A stretch of DNA of 18,389 bases from assembly GCA_964475385.1 (NCBI GenBank), contig CAYYWV010000055.1:1-18389 (forward strand), written 5' to 3'. Origin of the DNA: CAYYWV01 sp964475385 (GTDB lineage: Bacteria; Pseudomonadota; Alphaproteobacteria; JAAXGF01). Below, piece after piece: positions 5,875 through 13,654 of the stretch (positions are counted from its first letter, which is position 1; every line of letters begins with the position of its first letter). The notes beneath the pieces were generated by a model. That model saw only the letters and a program-made list of their open reading frames with translations. It was not told the origin of the DNA and made no database searches. A program made the position numbers and the translations under genes.

Positions 5875-7086
5875 ATGGCGGTCGTCGTCTTCGACAAGGT
5901 CGACGTGGTGTTCGGTCCCCGGCCTCAAGAGGCGCTTGCGCTTCTCGACCAGGGGCTGGGCAAAGACGAGATCTACGCCCGCACCGGCATCGTGGTCGGC
6001 GTGGCGGACGCCTCGCTCGCGGTCGACGAGGGCGAGATCTGCGTGCTGATGGGGCTTTCGGGCTCGGGCAAGTCGACGCTTCTGCGCTGCGTCAACCGGC
6101 TCAACAGGCCGAGCCGCGGCCGCGTCCTGGTCCGCGACGGCGAGACCATGCGCGATATCGCGACCTGCGATGCGGCGACGCTGAGGCGGCTGCGGATGAA
6201 CCGCATCTCGATGGTCTTCCAGCAGTTCGCGCTGATGCCCTGGCGGACGGTGCGCGACAACGTGGCCTACGGGCTCGAGGTCCGCGGCATGAGCCGCGCC
6301 GAACGCTACCGCGCGGTCGAGGAGGTGCTCGATCTCGTGCGGCTTTCCGAGTGGGCGGACAAGTACCCGCACGAGCTTTCGGGCGGCATGCAGCAGCGCG
6401 TCGGACTCGCCCGCGCCTTCGCCACCAACGCCGAGATCCTGCTCATGGACGAGCCGTTCTCGGCCCTTGATCCTTTGATCCGCGAGCATCTTCAGGACGA
6501 GCTTCTCGAGTTCCAACGCCGGCTTCAGAAGACCATTCTGTTCGTCAGCCACGATCTCGACGAGGCGCTCAAGATCGGCTCGCGGATCGCGATCATGGAA
6601 TCGGCGCGCATCATCCAGGTCGGCCGGCCCGAAGAAATCATCACCAAGCCGGCGACCGACTACGTCCGCCAGTTCGTCGCCAACGTCAACCCGCTCAACG
6701 TCATGCGCGCCGGCACGTTGATGCGCCCGCTCGCGGCGCTCGCCCGGGCGGCGGACGCGCCGGATGTGGTGCTGCTCGACGCCGAGGGCGTCTGCCGCTG
6801 CCGGATCGACGGCGAGGGCCGGCCGCTCGCCTTTCTGATCGACGGCGTCGCTTGCCGCGCCCAGCCGGCTACGGCCGAAGGGGGAGCGCCGCCCAATCCG
6901 GCGTCTTCCGGCGACGCCGCGCACACGCTTTTCACCGGCACGCCCGAGACCTCGATGCGCGTCGCCATCGAGGTCTGCCATCGTTCGGGGCGGCCGATGC
7001 CCATCCTCGACCGCGACGGCCGGCTCGTCGGCGCGCTCGGCACCGCCGAGCTGATCGCCGGGATGCTGCGCCGGGGCGCGGCCTGA
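5875..7086 (+). CDS. choV: Choline/betaine-type ABC transporter ATP-binding protein with CBS region (403 aa)
   Basis: The ATPase that powers uptake through ChoW. Seen are Walker A GLSGSGKST (60-68), Q-loop Gln116, signature LSGGMQQR (168-175), Walker B ILLMDEP (188-194) and switch His226 (SHD), with the first 50 residues forming the ProV/OpuAA-type N-terminal extension (EIYARTG). After residue 280 there is a C-terminal region of the CBS type, ending in PILDRDGRLVGALG, which in this family can sense ionic strength. A Pro/Ala/Gly-rich insert of about 25 residues splits it. The start ATG at 5875 has only a weak ribosome binding site, consistent with coupling to choW 11 bases upstream. Another open frame running back into choW is spurious. 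Confidence 0.92.
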   Translation: MAVVVFDKVDVVFGPRPQEALALLDQGLGKDEIYARTGIVVGVADASLAVDEGEICVLMGLSGSGKSTLLRCVNRLNRPSRGRVLVRDGETMRDIATCDAATLRRLRMNRISMVFQQFALMPWRTVRDNVAYGLEVRGMSRAERYRAVEEVLDLVRLSEWADKYPHELSGGMQQRVGLARAFATNAEILLMDEPFSALDPLIREHLQDELLEFQRRLQKTILFVSHDLDEALKIGSRIAIMESARIIQVGRPEEIITKPATDYVRQFVANVNPLNVMRAGTLMRPLAALARAADAPDVVLLDAEGVCRCRIDGEGRPLAFLIDGVACRAQPATAEGGAPPNPASSGDAAHTLFTGTPETSMRVAIEVCHRSGRPMPILDRDGRLVGALGTAELIAGMLRRGAA

Positions 7087-7107
7087 AAGCCAGGGGAGGA
7101 CCACTTG

Positions 7108-7959
7108 ATGCCATCCATCGACCGTTTTCTCGGACGCCTAGCCCGCGGATTGGCCGCGGCGGCGCTCGCTCTCGCCTTCGCGCTTCCGCTCGGGCCGGCG
7201 GGCGCGCATTCGGCTTCGATTTCCGACGAGCAGGATGGCGACAACGCGCCCGGCAAGATCGTCGTCGGCATCGCCTACGACGGCACGCCCTTCGCCTTCA
7301 AGCGCGACGGCGAACCCCGGGGGTTCGAGGTCGATCTCATCCGCGCCATCGCCGCCGAGATGGACGTCGGGATCGAGCTCCGTTGGCTGACCCGGGCCGA
7401 ACTTGCGCCGGCGCTGACCTCGGGCGAGGTCGATCTGATCAACGCCGCCGCGGTCCCCGGTCCCCTGCCTGACGAGATCGATACCGTACGCACCCTCGAT
7501 ATCGGGGTTCACCTTGTCATCCGCCGCGACAATCCGTTTGCGATCCACAGCGTTGCGGATCTGTCGGGAACCATGCTGATCGTCACTATGGGAACCCCTG
7601 GCGAGGCCTTCGCCGCCGAGCTTCGCCGAAAAGTGGATGAAACCGGCCGGGCCCCGGTCGATGTCCACACCATGCCGATGGCCCAGTACACGCCGGGAGA
7701 GGTTCTGTTCGGCCACTCTGCGGGCTACTTTGCATCGACTGCGGCGGTCGCCTTGCAATCGGCCGACACAAAGCCCGGGGTCAAGCCGGTGCCTGGCCTT
7801 TTCTACAAGACCGGTTCGCTCGGCTTTGGCTTTCTCACCGAGCGCGCCGGACTCAAGCAGGCCCTGCGCCTCGCGCTCGCCCAGGTGGTGATCAAGGGAG
7901 AGTACGACAAGCTGCGCGCCGCTTATCGGATTCCGGCCGACAGCTCGCCCTTCCGCTGA
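7108..7959 (+). CDS. Family 3 solute-binding protein (amino-acid type), orphan in the cho operon (283 aa)
   Basis: A periplasmic binding protein of the SBP_bac_3 family, which normally serves polar amino-acid ABC importers and also includes methanol-dehydrogenase-linked and signalling members. A signal peptide with cleavage after GPAGA (about residue 33) is followed by IVVGIAYDGTPFAFK and GFEVDLIRAIAAEM (about 70-83), the signature region of the family. GGAGG lies about 9 bases before the ATG at 7108; a TTG three bases earlier is an alternative. It is 21 bases after choV and clearly cotranscribed, yet no cognate permease or ATPase follows. It may feed another transporter or act as a sensor partner. 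The second half is slightly less GC-biased than its neighbours. Confidence 0.85.
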   Translation: MPSIDRFLGRLARGLAAAALALAFALPLGPAGAHSASISDEQDGDNAPGKIVVGIAYDGTPFAFKRDGEPRGFEVDLIRAIAAEMDVGIELRWLTRAELAPALTSGEVDLINAAAVPGPLPDEIDTVRTLDIGVHLVIRRDNPFAIHSVADLSGTMLIVTMGTPGEAFAAELRRKVDETGRAPVDVHTMPMAQYTPGEVLFGHSAGYFASTAAVALQSADTKPGVKPVPGLFYKTGSLGFGFLTERAGLKQALRLALAQVVIKGEYDKLRAAYRIPADSSPFR

Positions 7960-7965
7960 GCGGGG

Positions 7966-8925
7966 TCAAGCTTCGCCGTCTTCGCTGGACGCGATAAGAG
8001 CGCAGGCGCGCCGCGCCGCCGTTGCAAGGTCGATCTCGCCGCGGCGGACCCGCTCGCAAAGCGCATCGAGGCGGGGGTCGTCGAGCGCGACCAAGGCCGC
8101 GCGCAGAGCGTCCGCCGCGACCATCGCGACCAACCGGCGAGTCCGTTCGCGAGGGTCGGGCCGGGCCGTCTCCGCCATCCTCCGGGCGACCGCGTCGACC
8201 GCGCGGGCGAACGCCTCGACCCCTTCGCCGGTGGTCGCCACCGTTTGCAGCACGGGCGGGCCGTCGCCGGGCCCTGCGCGCGCCCCGGCGAGCGCGCGCG
8301 CTGCGCGTTCGGCGTCCGGGCGGTCGGCCTTGTTGACGACCAGAATATCGGCGATCTCGAGAACGCCCGCCTTGAGCGCCTGGATCTCATCGCCGAGCCC
8401 GGGCGCGGTGACCACGACGCGCACCGCGGCGAGGCCGGCGATATCGATCTCCGACTGGCCGGCGCCCACGGTCTCGACCACGATCACGTCCATGCCGGCG
8501 GCGTCCATCACGTCGACCACGCGCGCCGAGGCGCGCGCAAGCCCGCCGAGCGCGCCGCGGCTCGCCAGGCTGCGCACGAAGACGCCGTCGTCGTCGCCGT
8601 GTCCGGAAAGCCGGATGCGGTCGCCGAGCAGAGCGCCGCCCGAGACCGGGCTCGACGGGTCGACGGCGACCACGCCGACGCGTTTGCCCGCGCGGCGCAG
8701 GACCGCGACGTAAGCGCCCGTCAGGGTGGACTTGCCCGCCCCTGGCGGGCCGGTGATACCGACCACCAGCGCGCGGCCCAACCGCTCGCAGACCGCCGAG
8801 AGCACGGCGCGGGCCTCGGCCCGGTCGCTTTCGACCGCGGTGATCGCACGCGCGAGCGCCGCCCGGTCTCCGGCGAACAGGCGCTCGATCCAGGGCGGCG
8901 CGGGCGGGGACGGCCCCTCGCTCAC
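7966..8925 (-). CDS. meaB: MeaB/ArgK-type G-protein chaperone of B12-dependent mutase (319 aa)
   Basis: A GTPase that in characterised systems protects methylmalonyl-CoA mutase and gates loading of adenosylcobalamin. The P-loop GPPGAGKST (59-67), the switch region VDPSSP with GGALLGDRIRL, the switch-like VVETVGAGQSEIDI and the guanine-specificity motif NKAD identify the family; older annotations call it LAO/AO transport ATPase ArgK. Length is typical. The start is GTG at 8925, 16 bases behind the rpoH stop, so both are probably on one message. No mutase gene lies in the window. The 3' end converges with the preceding plus-strand gene with only 6 bases between them and no terminator visible. 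Confidence 0.92.
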   Translation of the reverse strand: MSEGPSPPAPPWIERLFAGDRAALARAITAVESDRAEARAVLSAVCERLGRALVVGITGPPGAGKSTLTGAYVAVLRRAGKRVGVVAVDPSSPVSGGALLGDRIRLSGHGDDDGVFVRSLASRGALGGLARASARVVDVMDAAGMDVIVVETVGAGQSEIDIAGLAAVRVVVTAPGLGDEIQALKAGVLEIADILVVNKADRPDAERAARALAGARAGPGDGPPVLQTVATTGEGVEAFARAVDAVARRMAETARPDPRERTRRLVAMVAADALRAALVALDDPRLDALCERVRRGEIDLATAARRACALIASSEDGEA

Positions 8926-8941
8926 GACGGCCTTGCCGGTC

Positions 8942-9883
8942 TCAGCGCGCCTTGGCCGCGCGCCGCCGTCCTTTCTTGTCCTGGATCAGCGCGGCGAGGC
9001 GCTCGCGGTCCATCATGCCGGCGGTGATCGCAAGCTCGAGCATCCGCGCCTGGGTCTTTTCGAAGGCGCGGACCTCGATCTGGCGCACGCGCTCGCGCGA
9101 GATGTTGTAGACCTTGCTCAGCTCTTCGAGCGTGGTCGGCGGATCTTTGAGGCAGCGCTCGACGAAGATGTGGCGTTCGCGCTCGCCCAAGTCTTCGAGC
9201 GCCTTCTCCAAAAGCTCGCGCCGCTTTTCCATCTCCTCGGCCTCGGCGAGCGCGGTCTCCTGGTCGGTCGCGTCCGAGACCAAACGGTCCTGCCACTCGG
9301 TTCCGGTCTCGGTCTGGCCTTGAATGTTGAGCGACTGATCGGGGCCGGTGAGCCGCCGGTTCATCTCGATGACCTCGGCCTCGGGCACGTCGAGGCGCTC
9401 GGCGATCTCCTTCACCGCTTCGGGCGGCAGGTCGCCGTCTTCGAGCGCCTTGATCCGGCTCTTCAGCCGGCGGAGGTTGAAGAACAGCTTCTTCTGAGCC
9501 GCCGTGGTGCCGAGCTTGACCAGCGACCACGAGCGCAGGATGTACTCCTGGATCGAGGCCCGGATCCACCACATGGCGTAGGTCGAAAGGCGGAACCCCC
9601 GGTCGGGGTCGAAGCGCTTGACCGCCTTCATCAACCCGATGTTGCCCTCGGCGATCACGTCCTCGAGCGGAAGCCCGTAGCCCCGGTAGCCGAGCGCGAT
9701 CTTGGCCACCAGGCGGAGGTGACTCGTGATCAACTGCCGCGCGGCCTCGGTGTCGTTATGGGTCCGCCAGCGCTTGGCCAGCATGTACTCCTCCTCGGGG
9801 TCGAGGATGGGGTACTTCTGGACCTCGGCGAGATAGGCCGAAAGACCGGCGTCCCGGGATGGAACCGGCAGGGTGTTGTTCAT
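8942..9883 (-). CDS. rpoH: RNA polymerase sigma-32 factor (313 aa)
   Basis: Heat-shock sigma factor that directs RNA polymerase to chaperone and protease promoters. Region 2 (EDVIAEGNIGLMKAVKRFDP, about 74-93, and STYAMWWIRASIQEYI, about 100-115) is followed by the RpoH box QKKLFFNLR (130-138), which is diagnostic for RpoH and involved in its chaperone/FtsH control. Region 4.2 ends in TLEELSKVYNISRERVRQIE. Length matches alphaproteobacterial RpoH. The ATG at 9883 gives the normal N-terminus, although the upstream ribosome binding site is poor. Divergent from manC across 229 bases; followed by meaB after 16 bases. Many alphaproteobacteria carry two rpoH genes, and which one this is cannot be said. 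Confidence 0.95.
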   Translation of the reverse strand: MNNTLPVPSRDAGLSAYLAEVQKYPILDPEEEYMLAKRWRTHNDTEAARQLITSHLRLVAKIALGYRGYGLPLEDVIAEGNIGLMKAVKRFDPDRGFRLSTYAMWWIRASIQEYILRSWSLVKLGTTAAQKKLFFNLRRLKSRIKALEDGDLPPEAVKEIAERLDVPEAEVIEMNRRLTGPDQSLNIQGQTETGTEWQDRLVSDATDQETALAEAEEMEKRRELLEKALEDLGERERHIFVERCLKDPPTTLEELSKVYNISRERVRQIEVRAFEKTQARMLELAITAGMMDRERLAALIQDKKGRRRAAKAR

Positions 9884-10112
9884 GATCGGGTCATTTATGT
9901 CACTGCGGTCAATCGATCCAGTCTGACGGCAGACCCGCGTTCTGGCAACCGCCTTCCTTGGAAAGCGCCCGCGCGGGCCTTGACCGTCGTTCGACTGGCG
10001 CCCATAACCGAAGAGGCCTTTGCGGTCTGCGGCAACTGTCCGGTAACCTTATTCGGTTCGAATTGGCGAACGCCCGGCTCCGGGCGGCGCGATCCGGGAA
10101 AGGATGGAGACC
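9884..10112. other. Divergent rpoH/manC intergenic region
   Basis: This stretch of 229 bases holds no gene. It contains a plus-strand promoter candidate for manC (separate entry). On the minus strand in front of rpoH an AT-rich CATAAA lies 21 bases before the start codon, but I see no -35 box at the right distance, nor a clear sigma-32 sequence. Confidence 0.4.
9980..10008 (+). promoter_or_regulatory. Predicted manC promoter
   Basis: TTGACC (9980-9985) and CATAAC (10003-10008) are separated by 17 bases, matching the sigma-70 consensus at 5 and 4 of 6 positions. Transcription would start near 10015, about 98 bases before the manC start. Confidence 0.5.
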
Positions 10113-11546
10113 ATGGCCACACTCGTGCCCGTGCTTCTCGCCGGCGGCGTGGGCTCGCGCCTGTGGCCGATCAGCCGCGAGATCTACCCCAAACAGCTTC
10201 TCGATCTGACCGGCGGCGGCTCGCTCCTTCAACAGGCGGCCGAGCGCGCGCTCGCGCTCGCCGCGGCCGAACAGATCATCACGGTCACAACCGAATCCCA
10301 GTATTTTCTGGTTCTCGATCAGCTTCGCGACGTCGCCGAGGCGCTCGATCGCCATATGGTGGCCGAGCCGATGGGCCGCAACACCGCGGCCGCGGTCGCG
10401 CTCGCCGCGGTCTACGCCAGCGCGCGCTTCGACGATCCGGTCCTTTGGGTCGCGCCCGCCGACCATGTGATCCGCGACCGCGCCGCGATGGAGCGCGCCG
10501 TCGCGCAAGCCCGCGCGGCGGCCGAGGCCGGGCGGCTGGTCACCTTCGGCATCGTGCCCGACAACCCCGACCCCGGCTACGGCTATATGCGCCGGGGCGC
10601 GCCGCTCGACGGCCTTGACGGCGTGTTCGCGGTCGAGAGCTTCGTCGAGAAGCCGGGCCGCGACGCGGCCGCCGGGATGATCGCCGCCGGCGACTGCTTC
10701 TGGAACAGCGGCATGTTCGTCTTTCGCGCCGAGGTGCTGCTTGCCGAGCTCGCCGCCACCGCGCCCGAGATCGAGGAAGCGGTCCGCGCCGCGGCGGCTG
10801 CGGCCAAGGACGGCGAAGCCCCCTTCCGGGTGTCGGCCGAGGCGTATGCCCGCATCCCGGCGACGCCGATCGACAAGGCGGTGATGGAGCGGAGCGACCG
10901 CGTCGCCGTGGTCCCGGTCGATCTCGGCTGGTCCGACGTCGGCTCGTGGCAGCGGCTGTGGGAGGTCTGCGACAAGGACGAGAACGGCAACGTCGTCCAG
11001 GGCGATGCGGTGCTCGAAGAGACGCGGAACACCCTGGTCCGCGCCGACCGGCGGCTGGTCGCTTGCGCCGGGATCGACGGCCTCGTGGTGGTCGAGACCG
11101 CGGACGCGGTCCTGGTCGCCCGCCGCGACGACGCCGCCGGCGTCAAGGCGCTGGTCGAGCGGCTCAAGGCGGCGGGCCGGCCGGAAGCGAACGCGCATCT
11201 CACCGAGCGCCGCCCCTGGGGCTCGTTCGCCGTGCTGCTCGAAGGCGCGCGCTTCAAGATCAAGGAGATCGTGGTCAAGCCGGGGGCCAAGCTCTCGCTC
11301 CAGATGCACCATCACCGAAGCGAGCACTGGGTGGTGATCGAGGGCACGGCGCGAATCACCTGCGACGACGACGTGCGCCTGATCAGCGAGAACGAATCGA
11401 CCTACATTCCGATCGGCGCGCGCCACCGGCTCGAAAACCCGGGCGTTGTGCCGCTTCGCATCGTCGAGGTCCAGTGCGGCGCCTATGTCGGCGAGGACGA
11501 CATCGTTCGCTTCGAGGACGTCTACGGCCGCGACGAGACCGGATAA
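10113..11546 (+). CDS. manC: Mannose-1-phosphate guanylyltransferase/mannose-6-phosphate isomerase (477 aa)
   Basis: A bifunctional cytoplasmic enzyme making GDP-mannose for exopolysaccharide, lipopolysaccharide or glycan synthesis. The N-terminal nucleotidyltransferase domain shows LLAGGVGSRLWPISREIYPK (about 8-27, the pyrophosphorylase signature) and FVEKP (about residue 174). The C-terminal cupin domain (about 360-470) carries the type II isomerase motif with QMHHHRSEHW and later FEDVYGR. Length is the standard 470-480. The ATG at 10113 has AAGGA 8 bases upstream; an in-frame ATG nine bases earlier directly abuts that element and is less likely. It stands alone, without other polysaccharide genes in the window. 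Confidence 0.93.
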   Translation: MATLVPVLLAGGVGSRLWPISREIYPKQLLDLTGGGSLLQQAAERALALAAAEQIITVTTESQYFLVLDQLRDVAEALDRHMVAEPMGRNTAAAVALAAVYASARFDDPVLWVAPADHVIRDRAAMERAVAQARAAAEAGRLVTFGIVPDNPDPGYGYMRRGAPLDGLDGVFAVESFVEKPGRDAAAGMIAAGDCFWNSGMFVFRAEVLLAELAATAPEIEEAVRAAAAAAKDGEAPFRVSAEAYARIPATPIDKAVMERSDRVAVVPVDLGWSDVGSWQRLWEVCDKDENGNVVQGDAVLEETRNTLVRADRRLVACAGIDGLVVVETADAVLVARRDDAAGVKALVERLKAAGRPEANAHLTERRPWGSFAVLLEGARFKIKEIVVKPGAKLSLQMHHHRSEHWVVIEGTARITCDDDVRLISENESTYIPIGARHRLENPGVVPLRIVEVQCGAYVGEDDIVRFEDVYGRDETG

Positions 11547-11574
11547 GCGCCGGCGCTTGCGGGCGCGGGCGCTT
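11545..11574 (+). terminator. Possible terminator after manC
   Basis: AAGCGCC (11545-11551), overlapping the stop codon, can pair with GGCGCTT (11568-11574); the first arm also belongs to a 14-bp perfect palindrome (11545-11558). The T-run is only three bases, so termination would be partial and could allow reading into the tRNA gene. Confidence 0.35.
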
Positions 11575-11598
11575 TGGAGCAAGATCGCGACCGCGCGT

Positions 11599-11673
11599 TG
11601 GGGCGTCGCCAAGCGGTAAGGCACCGGTTTTTGGTACCGGCATTCGCAGGTTCGAATCCTGCCGCCCCAACCA
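11599..11673 (+). tRNA. tRNA-Gln (anticodon UUG)
   Basis: A complete cloverleaf can be drawn: acceptor TGGGGCG (11599-11605) pairs with CGCCCCA (11663-11669), discriminator A and encoded CCA follow (11670-11673), the anticodon stem is CCGGT/ACCGG, and the T-arm is GCAGG-TTCGAAT-CCTGC. The seven-base loop 11629-11635 places TTG at 11631-11633, reading glutamine CAA. It stands alone behind manC. Downstream, a short hairpin CGGCC/GGCCG (11689-11702) abuts the stop codon of the converging methyltransferase gene. Confidence 0.96.
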
Positions 11674-11704
11674 TTTCTCTTCTCTGCGCGGCCCGGAGGC
11701 CGGC

Positions 11705-13546
11705 CTACGCGGCGCAGGTGGCGCTTCCTCCGCCGCCGACGAAGCCGCCCACCAGCGCCACCGCCGCGGGCGCGTTCTCGCCATAGCCGTCGGCGCCGAT
11801 GCTCTCGGCGAAGGCGTCCGTCACCGGGGCCCCGCCGACGATCACCGGACAGGCGATCTTGCGCTCCTTGAAGGCCGCCACCGTGCGCGCCATCGCCGGC
11901 ATCGAGGTCGTCAGCAGCGCCGACAGCCCGACCACGTCGGGTCGAACCTCATCGACCTTGGCGATGACCTCGTCGGCGGCGACGTTGACGCCGAGATCGA
12001 CGACGCGGTAGCCCGCGCCTTCGAGCATCATGCCGACCAGGTTCTTGCCGATGTCGTGGACGTCGCCTTGGACGGTGGCGAGCATCACCGTGCCCTTGGG
12101 CTCGACCGCGCTCTGGGTGAGGATCGGGCGCAGCACCTCGAGCCCGGCCTTCATGGCGCGGGCGGCGAGCAGCATTTCGGGGACGAAGATCGTCCCTTCG
12201 CTGAACATCTCGCCGATATCGTCCATGGCGGCGATCAGCGCGTCGTCGAGGATCTCGTGAAGGTCGATCCCGTCGGCGAGCGCGGCGTCGACCAGACGCG
12301 CCACGGTCTCGTCCTCATACGCCATGACCGCGTCGAAGATCGCATCGAGCCGTTCCTCGACCGCCTCGCGCGCGGGCTCGGCCGCCGTCGCGCGGCCGTC
12401 GATGCGCGCTGCGGGCGGCGGCGCGGCCTCGACCTTCGCGGAGGCGCGGCCGCTCTCGCGCAAGCCCGCATAGGGCCGCTCGCCCGCCCGGAATCGCTTG
12501 ATCGCGTCGACCGCGGCGCGCACGTGCGCGACCGGGGTCTCGGCGCTCAGGCTGCACAGATAGAGGATAAAGCGCCTGTCCCGGCCGCCGATCTCCATGT
12601 ACTCGTGGATTCGCTTCTCGATGGCCTCGACAGGCCCTTTTTGGAGCACGTTGTTGTCGACGCCGAGAACCAGCGGCACCCCCCGCCGGGTCGCATAGTC
12701 CCGGGCCCGCTCGGCGCCGAGCTTGAACAGGTCGGGATCCTGGACCTTGAGGTAGAGCGGCGTCGCGCGCAGCTTGAGATCCCAGAACGCCTCCTTGTCG
12801 TCGGCGAAGGAATCGCCCCACCAGTTGTCGCAGACCGGCTTGCCCCCGCATAGTTTCTGGAGGCGCTCGATATACTGGAGCGAGAACTCCTCGAGCATGT
12901 CCTGGGTGATGAAGGGGAGCGATGCGATCGCGTCCGAGCCGTCGGCCTTCTTCGCCTCGGGGAAGTCGGCGAGCATCGCGTTGATATAGGGCGCGAGCAC
13001 CTCTTCGGTCACGAAGGCGAGCACCTTGTGGACGAAGGCGGGATCGTCCTTGATGGCGAGGACCAGGCGCTCGAAGCTCATGATCTGGGCGGCGAGCGTG
13101 AACGGCGCGCAGTAGCACGGCGCCGGGGTTTCGCCGGTGAGCGCCTTGTAGAGATGCAGGGCCTCGAAGACGAAGGGGAAGCGGCCCGCCCGTCGCGGAT
13201 CGGGGGCCTTGAGGCGCGCGAGATCCTTCTCGCAGGTGACGAGCGGCTGGACGTTATCGATCGCGGGCGCCATCTCGTCGAACAGCTCGAGCTTGGCGCC
13301 GAGCGCCTCGGCCTCGACGTTGTAGACGTCCCATGTCAGGTCCGGGGTGTCGAAACCGAAGGCGCGCGCGGTCTCGAGGTTGCCGCGGACGAAAGGCTCG
13401 GCCCGGGTGTAGAACTCGCGCGCCGGCACCCCGCTCTGGCGCATGGAGAACTCGTGCATCTGGGCGATGAAGGGGATCTCGTCCGATCCCTCGCCGAGGG
13501 CGGCGGCGAGCCGCGCGAAGCCTTGCGAGAAGTCGTATTCGGGCAT
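11705..13546 (-). CDS. UroD/MtaA-like methyltransferase fused to corrinoid-binding domain, CmuA-like (613 aa)
   Basis: A two-domain protein expected to carry a methyl group on cobalamin and pass it on. Residues 1-355 resemble the UroD/MtaA methyltransferase fold (for example APFTLAAQIMSF, 147-158, and SLSAETPVAHV near 332-342). A Pro/Ala-rich linker (about 362-392) leads to a helical cap (about 394-480) and a B12 Rossmann domain with Asp495-x-His497-x2-Gly500, Ser542-x-Leu544 and Gly571-Gly572; the spacings 41 and 26 are exactly canonical and His497 would be the lower cobalt ligand. CmuA of chloromethane degraders has the same domain order and similar length. The zinc site is unusual: Cys239 and Cys331 fit, but the His of His-x-Cys is Pro237. 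GGAGGG lies 6 bases before the ATG at 13546. The open frame continues far upstream, antisense to the LysR gene, and that part is not coding. Substrate unknown. Confidence 0.88.
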   Translation of the reverse strand: MPEYDFSQGFARLAAALGEGSDEIPFIAQMHEFSMRQSGVPAREFYTRAEPFVRGNLETARAFGFDTPDLTWDVYNVEAEALGAKLELFDEMAPAIDNVQPLVTCEKDLARLKAPDPRRAGRFPFVFEALHLYKALTGETPAPCYCAPFTLAAQIMSFERLVLAIKDDPAFVHKVLAFVTEEVLAPYINAMLADFPEAKKADGSDAIASLPFITQDMLEEFSLQYIERLQKLCGGKPVCDNWWGDSFADDKEAFWDLKLRATPLYLKVQDPDLFKLGAERARDYATRRGVPLVLGVDNNVLQKGPVEAIEKRIHEYMEIGGRDRRFILYLCSLSAETPVAHVRAAVDAIKRFRAGERPYAGLRESGRASAKVEAAPPPAARIDGRATAAEPAREAVEERLDAIFDAVMAYEDETVARLVDAALADGIDLHEILDDALIAAMDDIGEMFSEGTIFVPEMLLAARAMKAGLEVLRPILTQSAVEPKGTVMLATVQGDVHDIGKNLVGMMLEGAGYRVVDLGVNVAADEVIAKVDEVRPDVVGLSALLTTSMPAMARTVAAFKERKIACPVIVGGAPVTDAFAESIGADGYGENAPAAVALVGGFVGGGGSATCAA

Positions 13547-13574
13547 CGCTGTCCCTCCAAGAGGCTTGCATTGA

Positions 13575-13591
13575 TTCGGTAACACCCCGAA
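13575..13591. promoter_or_regulatory. Candidate LysR-type operator in the divergent region
   Basis: TTCGG (13575-13579), seven bases, CCGAA (13587-13591) form a perfect dyad 29 bases upstream of the methyltransferase start, in the 108-base gap to the divergent LysR gene. A further TTCGG lies at 13613-13617. The dyad does not strictly obey the T-N11-A rule, so its assignment to the adjacent regulator rests on position only. Confidence 0.35.
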
Positions 13592-13654
13592 GAATGATGG
13601 ACAAACGACGAATTCGGCGTCTGGCTTTAAGAAAAACTTGAAAGCGGGGATGCG

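Noticed and set aside
9909..11624. A 571-codon minus-strand open frame opposite manC, and long plus-strand frames at 8726-10618 and 10946-12853
   Set aside because: They lie opposite or out of frame with manC, rpoH, meaB and the corrinoid fusion gene and show only the biased composition of antisense frames.
11599..11704. tRNA-Gln as an integration site of a mobile element
   Set aside because: No integrase, no repeated copy of the tRNA 3' end in the window, and the downstream gene shows the same base composition as its surroundings.
7966..13546. MeaB and the corrinoid fusion as one B12 system
   Set aside because: They are almost 3 kb apart with manC, rpoH and a tRNA between them, and MeaB serves adenosylcobalamin mutases, not methyl-corrinoid proteins. 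Shared B12 use alone is weak evidence.
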